DNA of 64,000 bases from Arenicola marina (GCA_964019135.1 OZ025248.1:29629670-29693669); one strand, 5' to 3'. Shown: positions 34,791 to 48,118, counted from the first letter of the stretch. The notes: a model not told the origin generated them from the sequence alone. Numbers and translations: made by a program.

Positions 34791-35754
34791 TACAGCTTGA
34801 CTACCCTAATTTATTTCTATATAGCTTTTGTTTTAGCTGCATTGTTTACTTAAACCAATAAACAGGTCAAAATTACCTTATCGTGCTTGGTGTTTATTCT
34901 GGCCAAACGAAATACAATACTACCATTGAAAGTGTCGAGATATGAGCCGCACACATGGTTAGTTAGCTTTACAAATTGCCAAATACATGCAGAGTAGTCA
35001 TATTGACAATATACTCGGAACGTACAATCAACTGTTAAGCGCTGTAGGGCAAGATACACATGCATAATTTTACACCATTGAATCAGCTCAGGAAAAACGC
35101 TGTATACATGGTGCATGAAGAAACTATTCCAGATTTGCTTGAGCGTTATAGTTATTTGAAACGTTACGCATGCTCTACAAAAGGTTTATCATACAATTTG
35201 CTCTTCTTGCTCAGATCCATCTCCTGCGACACCATTTGTGCCGAATTACTATGAAACTTGTCGGAAATTGAGTAAAGTATTGATATTCTTTATATGTAAT
35301 AGGCTTGACGGTAAAAAGAGAACAAAATGTTACGTCACATTCACACTGATGTTTTGTAATAGAGAAAATAGCAGTAAAAGATTCCACAAATGAATCCTTA
35401 AAGTGACACATGTTAAAAATAGTGAGGCGATAGAAATAACAAACGCGGTGACGCTCAATCTCCGAAATCGATTATTTGCTGTTGAGCTAAAATTGCAATT
35501 AGATCGAACTAATTGAATAACAATTCGAATCTCAGTGGTGGCAGTTAGAATAGTACTGTCTCTTTCCCGGGATAGTTGGGTGTCAACGGAACTGCTCCTG
35601 ACACTGACATACCTCTATTTAAGGCAGACAGACCACCACCATACTTCATTGTATACTCCTAGGACTCTTTGAGAAACAACGGCGAGTACAGTACTAAAGG
35701 AGACACGTCATAATAATATTATTCAATATCAGCTGAGCTTGGTGCAAGGCAAAG

Positions 35755-36432
35755 ATGGCACTGCTTCGACCTTTGCCTCAGCCGTACTGCTGCCTGAAGC
35801 TTTGCGCATGCGGAAACAAGTCCAGGCTGGAAACTGTCACTAGCCTCAGCTCACCACAGACTAGTCGATGGAGCGGCAGTTTGATACATGAAGCCAGCAG
35901 CCATATGTACATCAACCGGATGCCGAGTTCTAAGTGGGAATCCTCCGAAGGTGGTGACAACTTGTTTGACAGTCTTCATTCCTGCCTCTCTTGCGCTGAA
36001 GAATTTGTCAGAGAGGATGGAAGAAAAGGCTGGGAGGACTTCCCTGCAATTCAAATTCCCTCCATAGACTTCGGAGACAGCGACATGATATCGTCCCGAA
36101 CGAGCCTGAGGAACATGTCTACAACCTCGGACACAAGCCTCCCGCGCGAAGGAAGAACTCGTGGCGACGGTTGCGAAGAACCAGCAGATGTACCAACAAG
36201 GCGGCACCCATCAAACACAAACAATTCTTTTGTCGACCTTCAGACTCAGTCTATAGCATTCAGACGATGTGGATCTGGACGTAGCAACCGCGCTCGTTAT
36301 GCAGACCAAATGGAGGATGGACAGTCACATAACCCACGGCCGTCTCTGTCACCAAGGAAGAAGCGATTATTGTCGCGAAGACTGAAACGCATGAACCGTC
36401 ATTTACAACAGAATGGCGTTTCATCGCTTTAG
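35755..36432 (+). CDS. Array unit 8 ORF, 225 codons (type B)
   Basis: H50, I99, S158, N178, G189, early TAG at codon 226. The leader before the ATG has the ggagacacgtcataataatatt form shared with units 12, 14-17, 20, 23 and 24. Confidence 0.42.
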   Translation: MALLRPLPQPYCCLKLCACGNKSRLETVTSLSSPQTSRWSGSLIHEASSHMYINRMPSSKWESSEGGDNLFDSLHSCLSCAEEFVREDGRKGWEDFPAIQIPSIDFGDSDMISSRTSLRNMSTTSDTSLPREGRTRGDGCEEPADVPTRRHPSNTNNSFVDLQTQSIAFRRCGSGRSNRARYADQMEDGQSHNPRPSLSPRKKRLLSRRLKRMNRHLQQNGVSSL

Positions 36433-37420
36433 CTACAAACCTTGGCTCTTCTGTGATACAGCTTGACTACCCTAATTTATTTCTATATAGCTTTTGTTTT
36501 AGCTGCATTGTTTACTTAAACCAATAAACAGGTCAAAATTACCTTATCGTGCTTGGTGTTTATTCTGGCCAAACGAAATACAATACGACCATTGAAAGTG
36601 TCGAGATATGAGCCGCACACATGGTTAGTTAGCTTTACAAATTGCCAAATACATGCAGAGTAGTCATATTGACAATATACTCGGAACGTACAATCAACTG
36701 TTAAGCGCTGTAAGGCAAGATACACATGCATATTTTTACACCATTGAATCAGCTCAGGAAAAACGCTGTATACATGGTGCATCAAGAAACTATTCCAGAT
36801 TTGCTTGAGCGTTGTATTTATTTGAAACGTTACGCATGCTCTACAAAAGGTGTATCATACAATCTGCTCTTCTTGCTCAGATTCATCTCCTGCGACACCA
36901 TTTGTGCCGAACTTCTATGAAACTTGTCGGAAATTAAGTAAAGTATTGATATTCGTTATATGTAATAGGCTTGACGGTAAAAAGAAGACAAAATGTTACG
37001 TCACATTCACACTGATGTTTTGTAATAGAGAAAATAGCAGTAACAGATTCCACAAATAAATTCTTAAAGTGACACATGTTAAAAATAGTGAGGCGATAGA
37101 AATAACAAACGCGGTGACGCTCAAACTCCGAAATCGATTATTTGCTGTTGAGCTAAAATTGCAATTAGATCGAACTAATTGAATAACAATTCGAATCTCA
37201 GTGGTGGCAGTTAGAATAGTACTGTCTCTTTCCCGGGATTGTTGAGTGTCAACGGAACTGCTCCTGACACTGACATACCTCTATTGAAGGCAGACAGACC
37301 ACCACCATACTTCATTGTATACTCCTAGGACTCTTTGAGAAACAACGGCGAGTACAGTACTAAAGCAGACACGCCATAATACTATTGTTCAATATCAGCT
37401 GAGCTTGGTGCAAGGCAAAG

Positions 37421-38122
37421 ATGGCACTGCTTCGACCTTTGCCTCAGCCGTACTGCTGCCTGAAGCTTTGCGCATGCGGAAACAAGTCCAGGCTGGAAAC
37501 TGTCACTAGCCTCAGCTCACCACAGACTAGTCGATGGAGCGGCAGTTTGATACATGAAGCCAGCAGCCAGATGTACATCAACCGGATGCCGAGTTCTAAG
37601 TGGGAATCCTCCGAAGGTGGTGACAACTTGTTCGACAGTCTTCATTCCTGCCTCTCATGCGCTGAAGAATTTGTCAGAGAGGATGGAAGAAAAGGCTGGG
37701 AGGACTTCCCTGCATTTCAAATTCCCTCCATAGACTTCGGAGACAGCGACATGATATCGTCCCGAACGAGCCTGATGAACATGTCTACAACCTCGGACAC
37801 AAGCCTCCCGCGCGAAGGAAGAACTCGTGGTGACGGTTGCGAAGAACCAGCAGATGTACCAACAAGGCGGCACCCATCAAACACAAACAATTCTTTTGTC
37901 GACCTTCAGACTCAGTCTATAGCATTCAGACGATGTGGATCTGGACGTAGCAGCCGCGCTCGTTATGCAGACCAAATGGAGGATAGACAGTTACATAACC
38001 CACGGCCGTCTCTGTCACCAAGGAAGAAGCGATTATTGTCGCGAAGACTGAAACGCATGAACCGTCATTTACAACAGAATGGCGTTTCATCGCTTCAGCT
38101 ACAAACCTTGGCTCTTCTGTGA
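37421..38122 (+). CDS. Array unit 9 ORF, 233 codons (type A)
   Basis: Q50, M119, L191, like units 3 and 5, but with the silent tcatgc change of units 7, 11 and 13. It opens the second copy of the four-unit block (units 9-12). TATA-like box is the tattgaag variant. Confidence 0.42.
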   Translation: MALLRPLPQPYCCLKLCACGNKSRLETVTSLSSPQTSRWSGSLIHEASSQMYINRMPSSKWESSEGGDNLFDSLHSCLSCAEEFVREDGRKGWEDFPAFQIPSIDFGDSDMISSRTSLMNMSTTSDTSLPREGRTRGDGCEEPADVPTRRHPSNTNNSFVDLQTQSIAFRRCGSGRSSRARYADQMEDRQLHNPRPSLSPRKKRLLSRRLKRMNRHLQQNGVSSLQLQTLALL

Positions 38123-39086
38123 TACAGCTTGACTACCCTAATTTATTTCTGTATAGCTTTTGTTTTAGCTGCATTGTTTATTTAAACCAATAAACAGGTC
38201 AAAATTACTTTATCGTGCTTGGTGTTTATTCTGGCCAAACAAAATACAATACTACCATTGAAAGTGTCGAGATATGAGCCGCACACATGGTTAGTTAGCT
38301 TTACAAATTGCCAAATACATACAGAGTAGTCATATTGACAATATACTCGGAACGTACAATCAACTGTTAAGCGCTGTAGGGCAAGATACACATGCATAAT
38401 TTTACACCATTGAATCAGCTCAGGAAAAACGCTGTATACATGGTGCATCAAGAAACTATTCCAGATTTGTTTGAGCGTTATAGTTATTTGAAACGTTACG
38501 CATGCTCTACAAAAGGTGTATCATACAATTTGCTCTTCTTGCTCAGATCCATCTCCTGCGACACCATTTGTGCCGAATTACTATGAAACTTGTCGGAAAT
38601 TGAGTAAAGTATTGATATTCTTTATATGTAATAGGCTTGACGGTAAAAAGAAGACAAAATGTTACGTCACATTCACACTGATGTTTTGTAATAGAGAAAA
38701 TAGCAGTAAAAGATTCCACAAATGAATCCTTGAAGTGACACATGTTAAAAATAGTGAGGCGATAGAAATAACGAACTCGGTGACGCTCAATCTCTGAAAT
38801 CGATTATTTGCTGTTGAGCTAAAGTTGCAATTAGTTCGAAGTAATTGAATAACAATTCGAATCTCGGTGGTGGCATTTAGAGTAGTACTGTCTCTTTCCC
38901 GGGATTGTTGAAAGTCAACGGAACTGCTCCTGACACTGACATACCTCTATTTAAGGCAGACCGACCACCACAATACGTCATTGTATACTCCTAGGACTCT
39001 TTGAGAAACAACGGCGAGTACAGTACTAAAGCAGACACGCCATAATACTATTGTTCAATATCAGCTGAGCTTGGTGCAAGGCAAAG

Positions 39087-39764
39087 ATGGCACTGCTTCG
39101 ACCTTTGCCTCAGCCGTACTGCTGCCTGAAGCTTTGCGCATGTGGAAACAAGTCCAGGCTGGAAACTGTCACTAGCCTCAGCTCACCACAGACTAGTCGA
39201 TGGAGCGGCAGTTTGATACATGAAGCCAGCAGCCATATGTACATCAACCGGATGCCGAGTTCTAAGTGGGAATCCTCCGAAGGTGGTGACAACTTGTTTG
39301 ACAGTCTTCATTCCTGCCTCTCTTGCGCTGAAGAATTTGTCAGAGAGGATGGAAGAAAAGGCTGGGAGGACTTCCCTGCAATTCAAATTCCCTCCATAGA
39401 CTTCGGAGACAGCGACATGATATCGTCCCGAACGAGCCTGAGGAACATGTCTACAACCTCGGACACAAGCCTCCCGCGCGAAGGAAGAACTCGTGGCGAC
39501 GGTTGCGAAGAACCAGCAGATGTACCAACAAGGCGGCACCCATCAAACACAAACAATTGTTTTGTCGACCTTCAGACTCAGTCTATAGCATTCAGACGAT
39601 GTGGATCTGGACGTAGCAACCGCGCTCGTTATGCAGACCAAATGGAGGATGGACAGTCACATAACCCACGGCCGTCTCTGTCACCAAGGAAGAAGCGATT
39701 ATTGTCGCGAAGACTGAAACGCATGAACCGTCATTTACAACAGAATGGCGTTTCATCGCTTTAG
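39087..39764 (+). CDS. Array unit 10 ORF, 225 codons (type B)
   Basis: Protein-identical to unit 6 (H50, I99, C158, N178, G189, stop at codon 226), as expected from the four-unit block. Confidence 0.42.
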   Translation: MALLRPLPQPYCCLKLCACGNKSRLETVTSLSSPQTSRWSGSLIHEASSHMYINRMPSSKWESSEGGDNLFDSLHSCLSCAEEFVREDGRKGWEDFPAIQIPSIDFGDSDMISSRTSLRNMSTTSDTSLPREGRTRGDGCEEPADVPTRRHPSNTNNCFVDLQTQSIAFRRCGSGRSNRARYADQMEDGQSHNPRPSLSPRKKRLLSRRLKRMNRHLQQNGVSSL

Positions 39765-40752
39765 CTACAAACCTTGGCTCTTCTGTGATACAGCTTGACT
39801 ACCCTAATTTATTTCTATATAGCTTTTGTTTTAGCTGCATTGTTTACTTAAACCAATAAACAGGTCAAAATTACCTTATCGTGCTTGGTGTTTATTCTGG
39901 CCAAACGAAATACAATACGACCATTGAAAGTGTCGAGATATGAGCCGCACACATGGTTAGTTAGCTTTACAAATTGCCAAATACATGCAGAGTAGTCATA
40001 TTGACAATATACTCGGAACGTACAATCAACTGTTAAGCGCTGTAAGGCAAGATACACATGCATATTTTTACACCATTGAATCAGCTCAGGAAAAACGCTG
40101 TATACATGGTGCATCAAGAAACTATTCCAGATTTGCTTGAGCGTTGTATTTATTTGAAACGTTACGCATGCTCTACAAAAGGTGTATCATACAATCTGCT
40201 CTTCTTGCTCAGATTCATCTCCTGCGACACCATTTGTGCCGAACTTCTATGAAACTTGTCGGAAATTAAGTAAAGTATTGATATTCGTTATATGTAATAG
40301 GCTTGACGGTAAAAAGAAGACAAAATGTTACGTCACATTCACACTGATGTTTTGTAATAGAGAAAATAGCAGTAACAGATTCCACAAATAAATTCTTAAA
40401 GTGACACATGTTAAAAATAGTGAGGCGATAGAAATAACAAACGCGGTGACGCTCAAACTCCGAAATCGATTATTTGCTGTTGAGCTAAAATTGCAATTAG
40501 ATCGAACTAATTGAATAACAATTCGAATCTCAGTGGTGGCAGTTAGAATAGTACTGTCTCTTTCCCGGGATTGTTGAGTGTCAACGGAACTGCTCCTGAC
40601 ACTGACATACCTCTATTGAAGGCAGACAGACCACCACCATACTTCATTGTATACTCCTAGGACTCTTTGAGAAACAACGGCGAGTACAGTACTAAAGCAG
40701 ACACGCCATAATACTATTGTTCAATATCAGCTGAGCTTGGTGCAAGGCAACG

Positions 40753-41454
40753 ATGGCACTGCTTCGACCTTTGCCTCAGCCGTACTGCTGCCTGAAGCTT
40801 TGCGCATGCGGAAACAAGTCCAGGCTGGAAACTGTCACTAGCCTCAGCTCACCACAGACTAGTCGATGGAGCGGCAGTTTGATACATGAAGCCAGCAGCC
40901 AGATGTACATCAACCGGATGCCGAGTTCTAAGTGGGAATCCTCCGAAGGTGGTGACAACTTGTTCGACAGTCTTCATTCCTGCCTCTCATGCGCTGAAGA
41001 ATTTGTCAGAGAGGATGAAAGAAAAGGCTGGGAGGACTTCCCTGCATTTCAAATTCCCTCCATAGACTTCGGAGACAGCGACATGATATCGTCCCGAACG
41101 AGCCTGATGAACATGTCTACAACCTCGGACACAAGCCTCCCGCGCGAAGGAAGAACTCGTGGTGACGGTTGCGAAGAACCAGCAGATGTACCAACAAGGC
41201 GGCACCCATCAAACACAAACAATTCTTTTGTCGACCTTCAGACTCAGTCTATAGCATTCAGACGATGTGGATCTGGACGTAGCAGCCGCGCTCGTTATGC
41301 AGACCAAATGGAGGATAGACAGTCACATAACCCACGGCCGTCTCTGTCACCAAGGAAGAAGCGATTATTGTCGCGAAGACTGAAACGCATGAACCGTCAT
41401 TTACAACAGAATGGCGTTTCATCGCTTCAGCTACAAACCTTGGCTCTTCTGTGA
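40753..41454 (+). CDS. Array unit 11 ORF, 233 codons (type A)
   Basis: Shares E89 and the gcaacgATGg start context only with unit 7, four units away. Confidence 0.42.
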   Translation: MALLRPLPQPYCCLKLCACGNKSRLETVTSLSSPQTSRWSGSLIHEASSQMYINRMPSSKWESSEGGDNLFDSLHSCLSCAEEFVREDERKGWEDFPAFQIPSIDFGDSDMISSRTSLMNMSTTSDTSLPREGRTRGDGCEEPADVPTRRHPSNTNNSFVDLQTQSIAFRRCGSGRSSRARYADQMEDRQSHNPRPSLSPRKKRLLSRRLKRMNRHLQQNGVSSLQLQTLALL

Positions 41455-42418
41455 TACAGCTTGACTACCCTAATTTATTTCTATATAGCTTTTGTTTTAG
41501 CTGCATTGTTTACTTAAACCAATAAACAGGTCAAAATTACCTTATCGTGCTTGGTGTTTATTCTGGCCAAACGAAATACAATACTACCATTGAAAGTGTC
41601 GAGATATGAGCCGCACACATGGTTAGTTAGCTTTACAAATTGCCAAATACATGCAGAGTAGTCATATTGACAATATACTCGGAACGTACAATCAACTGTT
41701 AAGCGCTGTAGGGCAAGATACACATGCATAATTTTACACCATTGAATCAGCTCAGGAAAAACGCTGTATACATGGTGCATGAAGAAACTATTCCAGATTT
41801 GCTTGAGCGTTATAGTTATTTGAAACGTTACGCATGCTCTACAAAAGGTTTATCATACAATTTGCTCTTCTTGCTCAGATCCATCTCCTGCGACACCATT
41901 TGTGCCGAATTACTATGAAACTTGTCGGAAATTGAGTAAAGTATTGATATTCTTTATATGTAATAGGCTTGACGGTAAAAAGAGAACAAAATGTTACGTC
42001 ACATTCACACTGATGTTTTGTAATAGAGAAAATAGCAGTAAAAGATTCCACAAATGAATCCTTAAAGTGACACATGTTAAAAATAGTGAGGCGATAGAAA
42101 TAACAAACGCGGTGACGCTCAATCTCCGAAATCGATTATTTGCTGTTGAGCTAAAATTGCAATTAGATCGAACTAATTGAATAACAATTCGAATCTCAGT
42201 GGTGGCAGTTAGAATAGTACTGTCTCTTTCCCGGGATAGTTGGGTGTCAACGGAACTGCTCCTGACACTGACATACCTCTATTTAAGGCAGACAGACCAC
42301 CACCATACTTCATTGTATACTCCTAGGACTCTTTGAGAAACAACGGCGAGTACAGTACTAAAGGAGACACGTCATAATAATATTATTCAATATCAGCTGA
42401 GCTTGGTGCAAGGCAAAG

Positions 42419-43096
42419 ATGGCACTGCTTCGACCTTTGCCTCAGCCGTACTGCTGCCTGAAGCTTTGCGCATGCGGAAACAAGTCCAGGCTGGAAACTG
42501 TCACTAGCCTCAGCTCACCACAGACTAGTCGATGGAGCGGCAGTTTGATACATGAAGCCAGCAGCCATATGTACATCAACCGGATGCCGAGTTCTAAGTG
42601 GGAATCCTCCGAAGGTGGTGACAACTTGTTTGACAGTCTTCATTCCTGCCTCTCTTGCGCTGAAGAATTTGTCAGAGAGGATGGAAGAAAAGGCTGGGAG
42701 GACTTCCCTGCAATTCAAATTCCCTCCATAGACTTCGGAGACAGCGACATGATATCGTCCCGAACGAGCCTGAGGAACATGTCTACAACCTCGGACACAA
42801 GCCTCCCGCGCGAAGGAAGAACTCGTGGCGACGGTTGCGAAGAACCAGCAGATGTACCAACAAGGCGGCACCCATCAAACACAAACAATTGTTTTGTCGA
42901 CCTTCAGACTCAGTCTATAGCATTCAGACGATGTGGATCTGGACGTAGCAACCGCGCTCGTTATGCAGACCAAATGGAGGATGGACAGTCACATAACCCA
43001 CGGCCGTCTCTGTCACCAAGGAAGAAGCGATTATTGTCGCGAAGACTGAAACGCATGAACCGTCATTTACAACAGAATGGCGTTTCATCGCTTTAG
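42419..43096 (+). CDS. Array unit 12 ORF, 225 codons (type B)
   Basis: Matches unit 8 except C158 in place of S158; stop at codon 226. Its 3' end has a private change, atagtatttg for atagcttttg. Confidence 0.42.
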   Translation: MALLRPLPQPYCCLKLCACGNKSRLETVTSLSSPQTSRWSGSLIHEASSHMYINRMPSSKWESSEGGDNLFDSLHSCLSCAEEFVREDGRKGWEDFPAIQIPSIDFGDSDMISSRTSLRNMSTTSDTSLPREGRTRGDGCEEPADVPTRRHPSNTNNCFVDLQTQSIAFRRCGSGRSNRARYADQMEDGQSHNPRPSLSPRKKRLLSRRLKRMNRHLQQNGVSSL

Positions 43097-44084
43097 CTAC
43101 AAACCTTGGCTCTTCTGTGATACAGCTTGACTACCCTAATTTATTTCTATATAGTATTTGTTTTAGCTGCATTGTTTACTTAAACCAATAAACAGGTCAA
43201 AATTACCTTATCGTGCTTGGTGTTTATTCTGGCCAAACGAAATACAATACGACCATTGAAAGTGTCGAGATATGAGCCGCACACATGGTTAGTTAGCTTT
43301 ACAAATTGCCAAATACATGCAGAGTAGTCATATTGACAATATACTCGGAACGTACAATCAACTGTTAAGCGCTGTAAGGCAAGATACACATGCATATTTT
43401 TACACCATTGAATCAGCTCAGGAAAAACGCTGTATACATGGTGCATCAAGAAACTATTCCAGATTTGCTTGAGCGTTGTATTTATTTGAAACGTTACGCA
43501 TGCTCTACAAAAGGTGTATCATACAATCTGCTCTTCTTGCTCAGATTCATCTCCTGCGACACCATTTGTGCCGAACTTCTATGAAACTTGTCGGAAATTA
43601 AGTAAAGTATTGATATTCGTTATATGTAATAGGCTTGACGGTAAAAAGAAGACAAAATGTTACGTCACATTCACACTGATGTTTTGTAATAGAGAAAATA
43701 GCAGTAACAGATTCCACAAATAAATTCTTAAAGTGACACATGTTAAAAATAGTGAGGCGATAGAAATAACAAACGCGGTGACGCTCAAACTCCGAAATCG
43801 ATTATTTGCTGTTGAGCTAAAATTGCAATTAGATCGAACTAATTGAATAACAATTCGAATCTCAGTGGTGGCAGTTAGAATAGTACTGTCTCTTTCCCGG
43901 GATTGTTGAGTGTCAACGGAACTGCTCCTGACACTGACATACCTCTATTGAAGGCAGACAGACCACCACCATACCTCATTGTATACTCCTAGGACTCTTT
44001 GAGAAACAACGGCGAGTACAGTACTAAAGCAGACACGCCATAATACTATTGTTCAATATCAGCTGAGCTTGGTGCAAGGCAAAG

Positions 44085-44786
44085 ATGGCACTGCTTCGAC
44101 CTTTGCCTCAGCCGTACTGCTGCCTGAAGCTTTGCGCATGCGGAAACAAGTCCAGGCTGGAAACTGTCACTAGCCTCAGCTCACCACAGACTAGTCGATG
44201 GAGCGGCAGTTTGATACATGAAGCCAGCAGCCAGATGTACATCAACCGGATGCCGAGTTCTAAGTGGGAATCCTCCGAAGGTGGTGACAACTTGTTCGAC
44301 AGTCTTCATTCCTGCCTCTCATGCGCTGAAGAATTTGTCAGAGAGGATGGAAGAAAAGGCTGGGAGGACTTCCCTGCATTTCAAATTCCCTCCATAGACT
44401 TCGGAGACAGCGACATGATATCGTCCCGAACGAGCCTGATGAACATGTCTACAACCTCGGACACAAGCCTCCCGCGCGAAGGAAGAACTCGTGGTGACGG
44501 TTGCGAAGAACCAGCAGATGTACCAACAAGGCGGCACCCATCAAACACAAACAATTCTTTTGTCGACCTTCAGACTCAGTCTATAGCATTCAGACGATGT
44601 GGATCTGGACGTAGCAGCCGCGCTCGTTATGCAGACCAAATGGAGGATAGACAGTCACATAACCCACGGCCGTCTCTGTCACCAAGGAAGAAGCGATTAT
44701 TGTCGCGAAGACTGAAACGCATGAACCGTCATTTACAACAGAATGGCGTTTCATCGCTTCAGCTACAAACCTTGGCTCTTCTGTGA
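44085..44786 (+). CDS. Array unit 13 ORF, 233 codons (type A)
   Basis: Q50, M119, S191 with G89. Last of the regular A-B alternation; last unit with the tattgaag promoter variant. Confidence 0.42.
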   Translation: MALLRPLPQPYCCLKLCACGNKSRLETVTSLSSPQTSRWSGSLIHEASSQMYINRMPSSKWESSEGGDNLFDSLHSCLSCAEEFVREDGRKGWEDFPAFQIPSIDFGDSDMISSRTSLMNMSTTSDTSLPREGRTRGDGCEEPADVPTRRHPSNTNNSFVDLQTQSIAFRRCGSGRSSRARYADQMEDRQSHNPRPSLSPRKKRLLSRRLKRMNRHLQQNGVSSLQLQTLALL

Positions 44787-45750
44787 TACAGCTTGACTAC
44801 CCTAATTTATTTCTATATAGCTTTTGTTTTAGCTGCATTGTTTACTTAAACCAATAAACAGGTCAAAATTACTTTATCGTGCTTGGTGTTTATTCTGGCC
44901 AAACAAAATACAATACTACCATTGAAAGTGTCGAGATATGAGCCGCACACATGGTTAGTTAGCTTTACAAATTGCCAAATACATGCAGAGTAGTCATATT
45001 GACAATATACTCGGAACGTACAATCAACTGTTAAGCGCTGTAGGGCAAGATACACATGCATAATTTTACACCATTGAATCAGCTCAGGAAAAACGCTGTA
45101 TACATGGTGCATGAAGAAACTATTCCAGATTTGCTTGAGCGTTATAGTTATTTGAAACGTTACGCATGCTCTACAAAAGGTTTATCATACAATTTGCTCT
45201 TCTTGCTCAGATCCATCTCCTGCGACACCATTTGTGCCGAATTACTATGAAACTTGTCGGAAATTGAGTAAAGTATTGATATTCTTTATATGTAATAGGC
45301 TTGACGGTAAAAAGAAGACAAAATGTTACGTCACATTCACACTGATGTTTTGTAATAGAGAAAATAGCAGTAACAGATTCCACAAATGAATCCTTAAAGT
45401 GACACATGTTAAAAATAGTGAGGCGATAGAAATAACAAACGCGGTGACGCTCAATCTCCGAAATCGATTATTTGCTGTTGAGCTAAAATTGCAATTAGAT
45501 CGAACTAATTGAATAACAATTCGAATCTCAGTGGTGGCAGTTAGAATAGTACTGTCTCTTTCCCGGGATAGTTGGGTGTCAACGGAACTGCTCCTGACAC
45601 TGACATACCTCTATTTAAGGCAGACAGACCACCACCATACTTCATTGTATACTCCTAGGACTCTTTGAGAAACAACGGCGAGTACAGTACTAAAGGAGAC
45701 ACGTCATAATAATATTATTCAATATCAGCTGAGCTTGGTGCAAGGCAAAG

Positions 45751-46452
45751 ATGGCACTGCTTCGACCTTTGCCTCAGCCGTACTGCTGCCTGAAGCTTTG
45801 CGCATGCGGAAACAAGTCCAGGCTGGAAACTGTCACTAGCCTCAGCTCACCACAGACTAGTCGATGGAGCGGCAGTTTGATACATGAAGCCAGCAGCCAT
45901 ATGTACATCAACCGGATGCCGAGTTCTAAGTGGGAATCCTCCGAAGGTGGTGACAACTTGTTCGACAGTCTTCATTCCTGCCTCTCTTGCGCTGAAGAAT
46001 TTGTCAGAGAGGATGGAAGAAAAGGCTGGGAGGACTTCCCTGCATTTCAAATTCCCTCCATAGACTTCGGAGACAGCGACATGATATCGTCCCGAACGAG
46101 CCTGAGGAACATGTCTACAACCTCGGACACAAGCCTCCCGCGCGAAGGAAGAACTCGTGGCGACGGTTGCGAAGAACCAGCAGATGTACCAACAAGGCGG
46201 CACCCATCAAACACAAACAATTGTTTTGTCGACCTTCAGACTCAGTCTATAGCATTCAGACGATGTGGATCTGGACGTAGCAGCCGCGCTCGTTATGCAG
46301 ACCAAATGGAGGATAGACAGTCACATAACCCACGGCCGTCTCTGTCACCAAGGAAGAAGCGATTATTGTCGCGAAGACTGAAACGCATGAACCGTCATTT
46401 ACAACAGAATGGCGTTTCATCGCTTCAGCTACAAACCTTGGCTCTTCTGTGA
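45751..46452 (+). CDS. Array unit 14 ORF, 233 codons (type B, full length)
   Basis: H50, F99, R119, C158, S178, R189. From here type B copies have CAG at codon 226 and are full length. First of four type B copies in a row. Confidence 0.42.
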   Translation: MALLRPLPQPYCCLKLCACGNKSRLETVTSLSSPQTSRWSGSLIHEASSHMYINRMPSSKWESSEGGDNLFDSLHSCLSCAEEFVREDGRKGWEDFPAFQIPSIDFGDSDMISSRTSLRNMSTTSDTSLPREGRTRGDGCEEPADVPTRRHPSNTNNCFVDLQTQSIAFRRCGSGRSSRARYADQMEDRQSHNPRPSLSPRKKRLLSRRLKRMNRHLQQNGVSSLQLQTLALL

Positions 46453-47416
46453 TACAGCTTGACTACCCTAATTTATTTCTGTATAGCTTTTGTTTTAGCT
46501 GCATTGTTTATTTAAACCAATAAACAGGTCAAAATTACTTTATCGTGCTTGGTGTTTATTCTGGCCAAACAAAATACAATACGACCATTGAAAGTGTCGA
46601 TATATGAGCCGCACACATGGTTAGTTAGCTTTACAAATTGCCAAATACATGCAGAGTAGTCATATTGACAATATATTCGGAACGTACAATCAACTGTTAA
46701 GCGCTGTAGGGCAAGATACACATGCATAATTTTACACCATTGAATCAGCTCAGGAAAAACGCTGTATACATGGTGCATCAAGAAACTATTCCAGATTTGT
46801 TTGAGCGTTATAGTTATTTGAAACGTTACGCATGCTCTATAAAAGGTTTATCATACAATTTGCTCTTCTTGCTCAGATCCATCTCCTGCGACACCATTTG
46901 TGCCGAATTACTATGAAACTTGTCGGAAATTGAGTAAAGTATTGATATTCTTTATATGTAATAGTCTTGACGGTAAAAAGAAGACAAAATGTTACGTCAC
47001 ATTCACACTGATGTTTTGTAATAGAGAAAATAGCAGTAACAGATTCCACAAATGAATCCTTAAAGTGACACATGTTAAAAATAGTGAGGCGATAGAAATA
47101 ACAAACGCGGTGACGCTCAATCTCCGAAATCGATTATTTGCTGTTGAGCTAAAATTGCAATTAGATCGAACTAATTGAATAACAATTCGAATCTCAGTGG
47201 TGGCAGTTAGAATAGTACTGTCTCTTTCCCGGGATAGTTGGGTGTCAACGGAACTGCTCCTGACACTGACATACCTCTATTTAAGGCAGACAGACCACCA
47301 CCATACTTCATTGTATACTCCTAGGACTCTTTGAGAAACAACGGCGAGTACAGTACTAAAGGAGACACGTCATAATAATATTATTCAATATCAGCTGAGC
47401 TTGGTGCAAGGCAAAG

Positions 47417-48118
47417 ATGGCACTGCTTCGACCTTTGCCTCAGCCGTACTGCTGCCTGAAGCTTTGCGCATGCGGAAACAAGTCCAGGCTGGAAACTGTC
47501 ACTAGCCTCAGCTCACCACAGACTAGTCGATGGAGCGGCAGTTTGATACATGAAGCCAGCAGCCATATGTACATCAACCGGATGCCGAGTTCTAAGTGGG
47601 AATCCTCCGAAGGTGGTGACAACTTGTTCGACAGTCTTCATTCCTGCCTCTCTTGCGCTGAAGAATTTGTCAGAGAGGATGGAAGAAAAGGCTGGGAGGA
47701 CTTCCCTGCATTTCAAATTCCCTCCATAGACTTCAGAGACAGCGACATGATATCGTCCCGAACGAGCCTGAGGAACATGTCTACAACCTCGGACACAAGC
47801 CTCCCGCGCGAAGGAAGAACTCGTGGCGACGGTTGCGAAGAACCAGCAGATGTACCAACAAGGCGGCACCCATCAAACACAAACAATTGTTTTGTCGACC
47901 TTCAGACTCAGTCTATAGCATTCAGACGATGTGGATCTGGACGTAGCAGCCGCGCTCGTTATGCAGACCAAATGGAGGATAGACAGTCACATAACCCACG
48001 GCCGTCTCTGTCACCAAGGAAGAAGCGATTATTGTCGCGAAGACTGAAACGCATGAACCGTCATTTACAACAGAATGGCGTTTCATCGCTTCAGCTACAA
48101 ACCTTGGCTCTTCTGTGA
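47417..48118 (+). CDS. Array unit 15 ORF, 233 codons (type B)
   Basis: As unit 14 with a private G107R (DFRDSD). Confidence 0.42.
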   Translation: MALLRPLPQPYCCLKLCACGNKSRLETVTSLSSPQTSRWSGSLIHEASSHMYINRMPSSKWESSEGGDNLFDSLHSCLSCAEEFVREDGRKGWEDFPAFQIPSIDFRDSDMISSRTSLRNMSTTSDTSLPREGRTRGDGCEEPADVPTRRHPSNTNNCFVDLQTQSIAFRRCGSGRSSRARYADQMEDRQSHNPRPSLSPRKKRLLSRRLKRMNRHLQQNGVSSLQLQTLALL

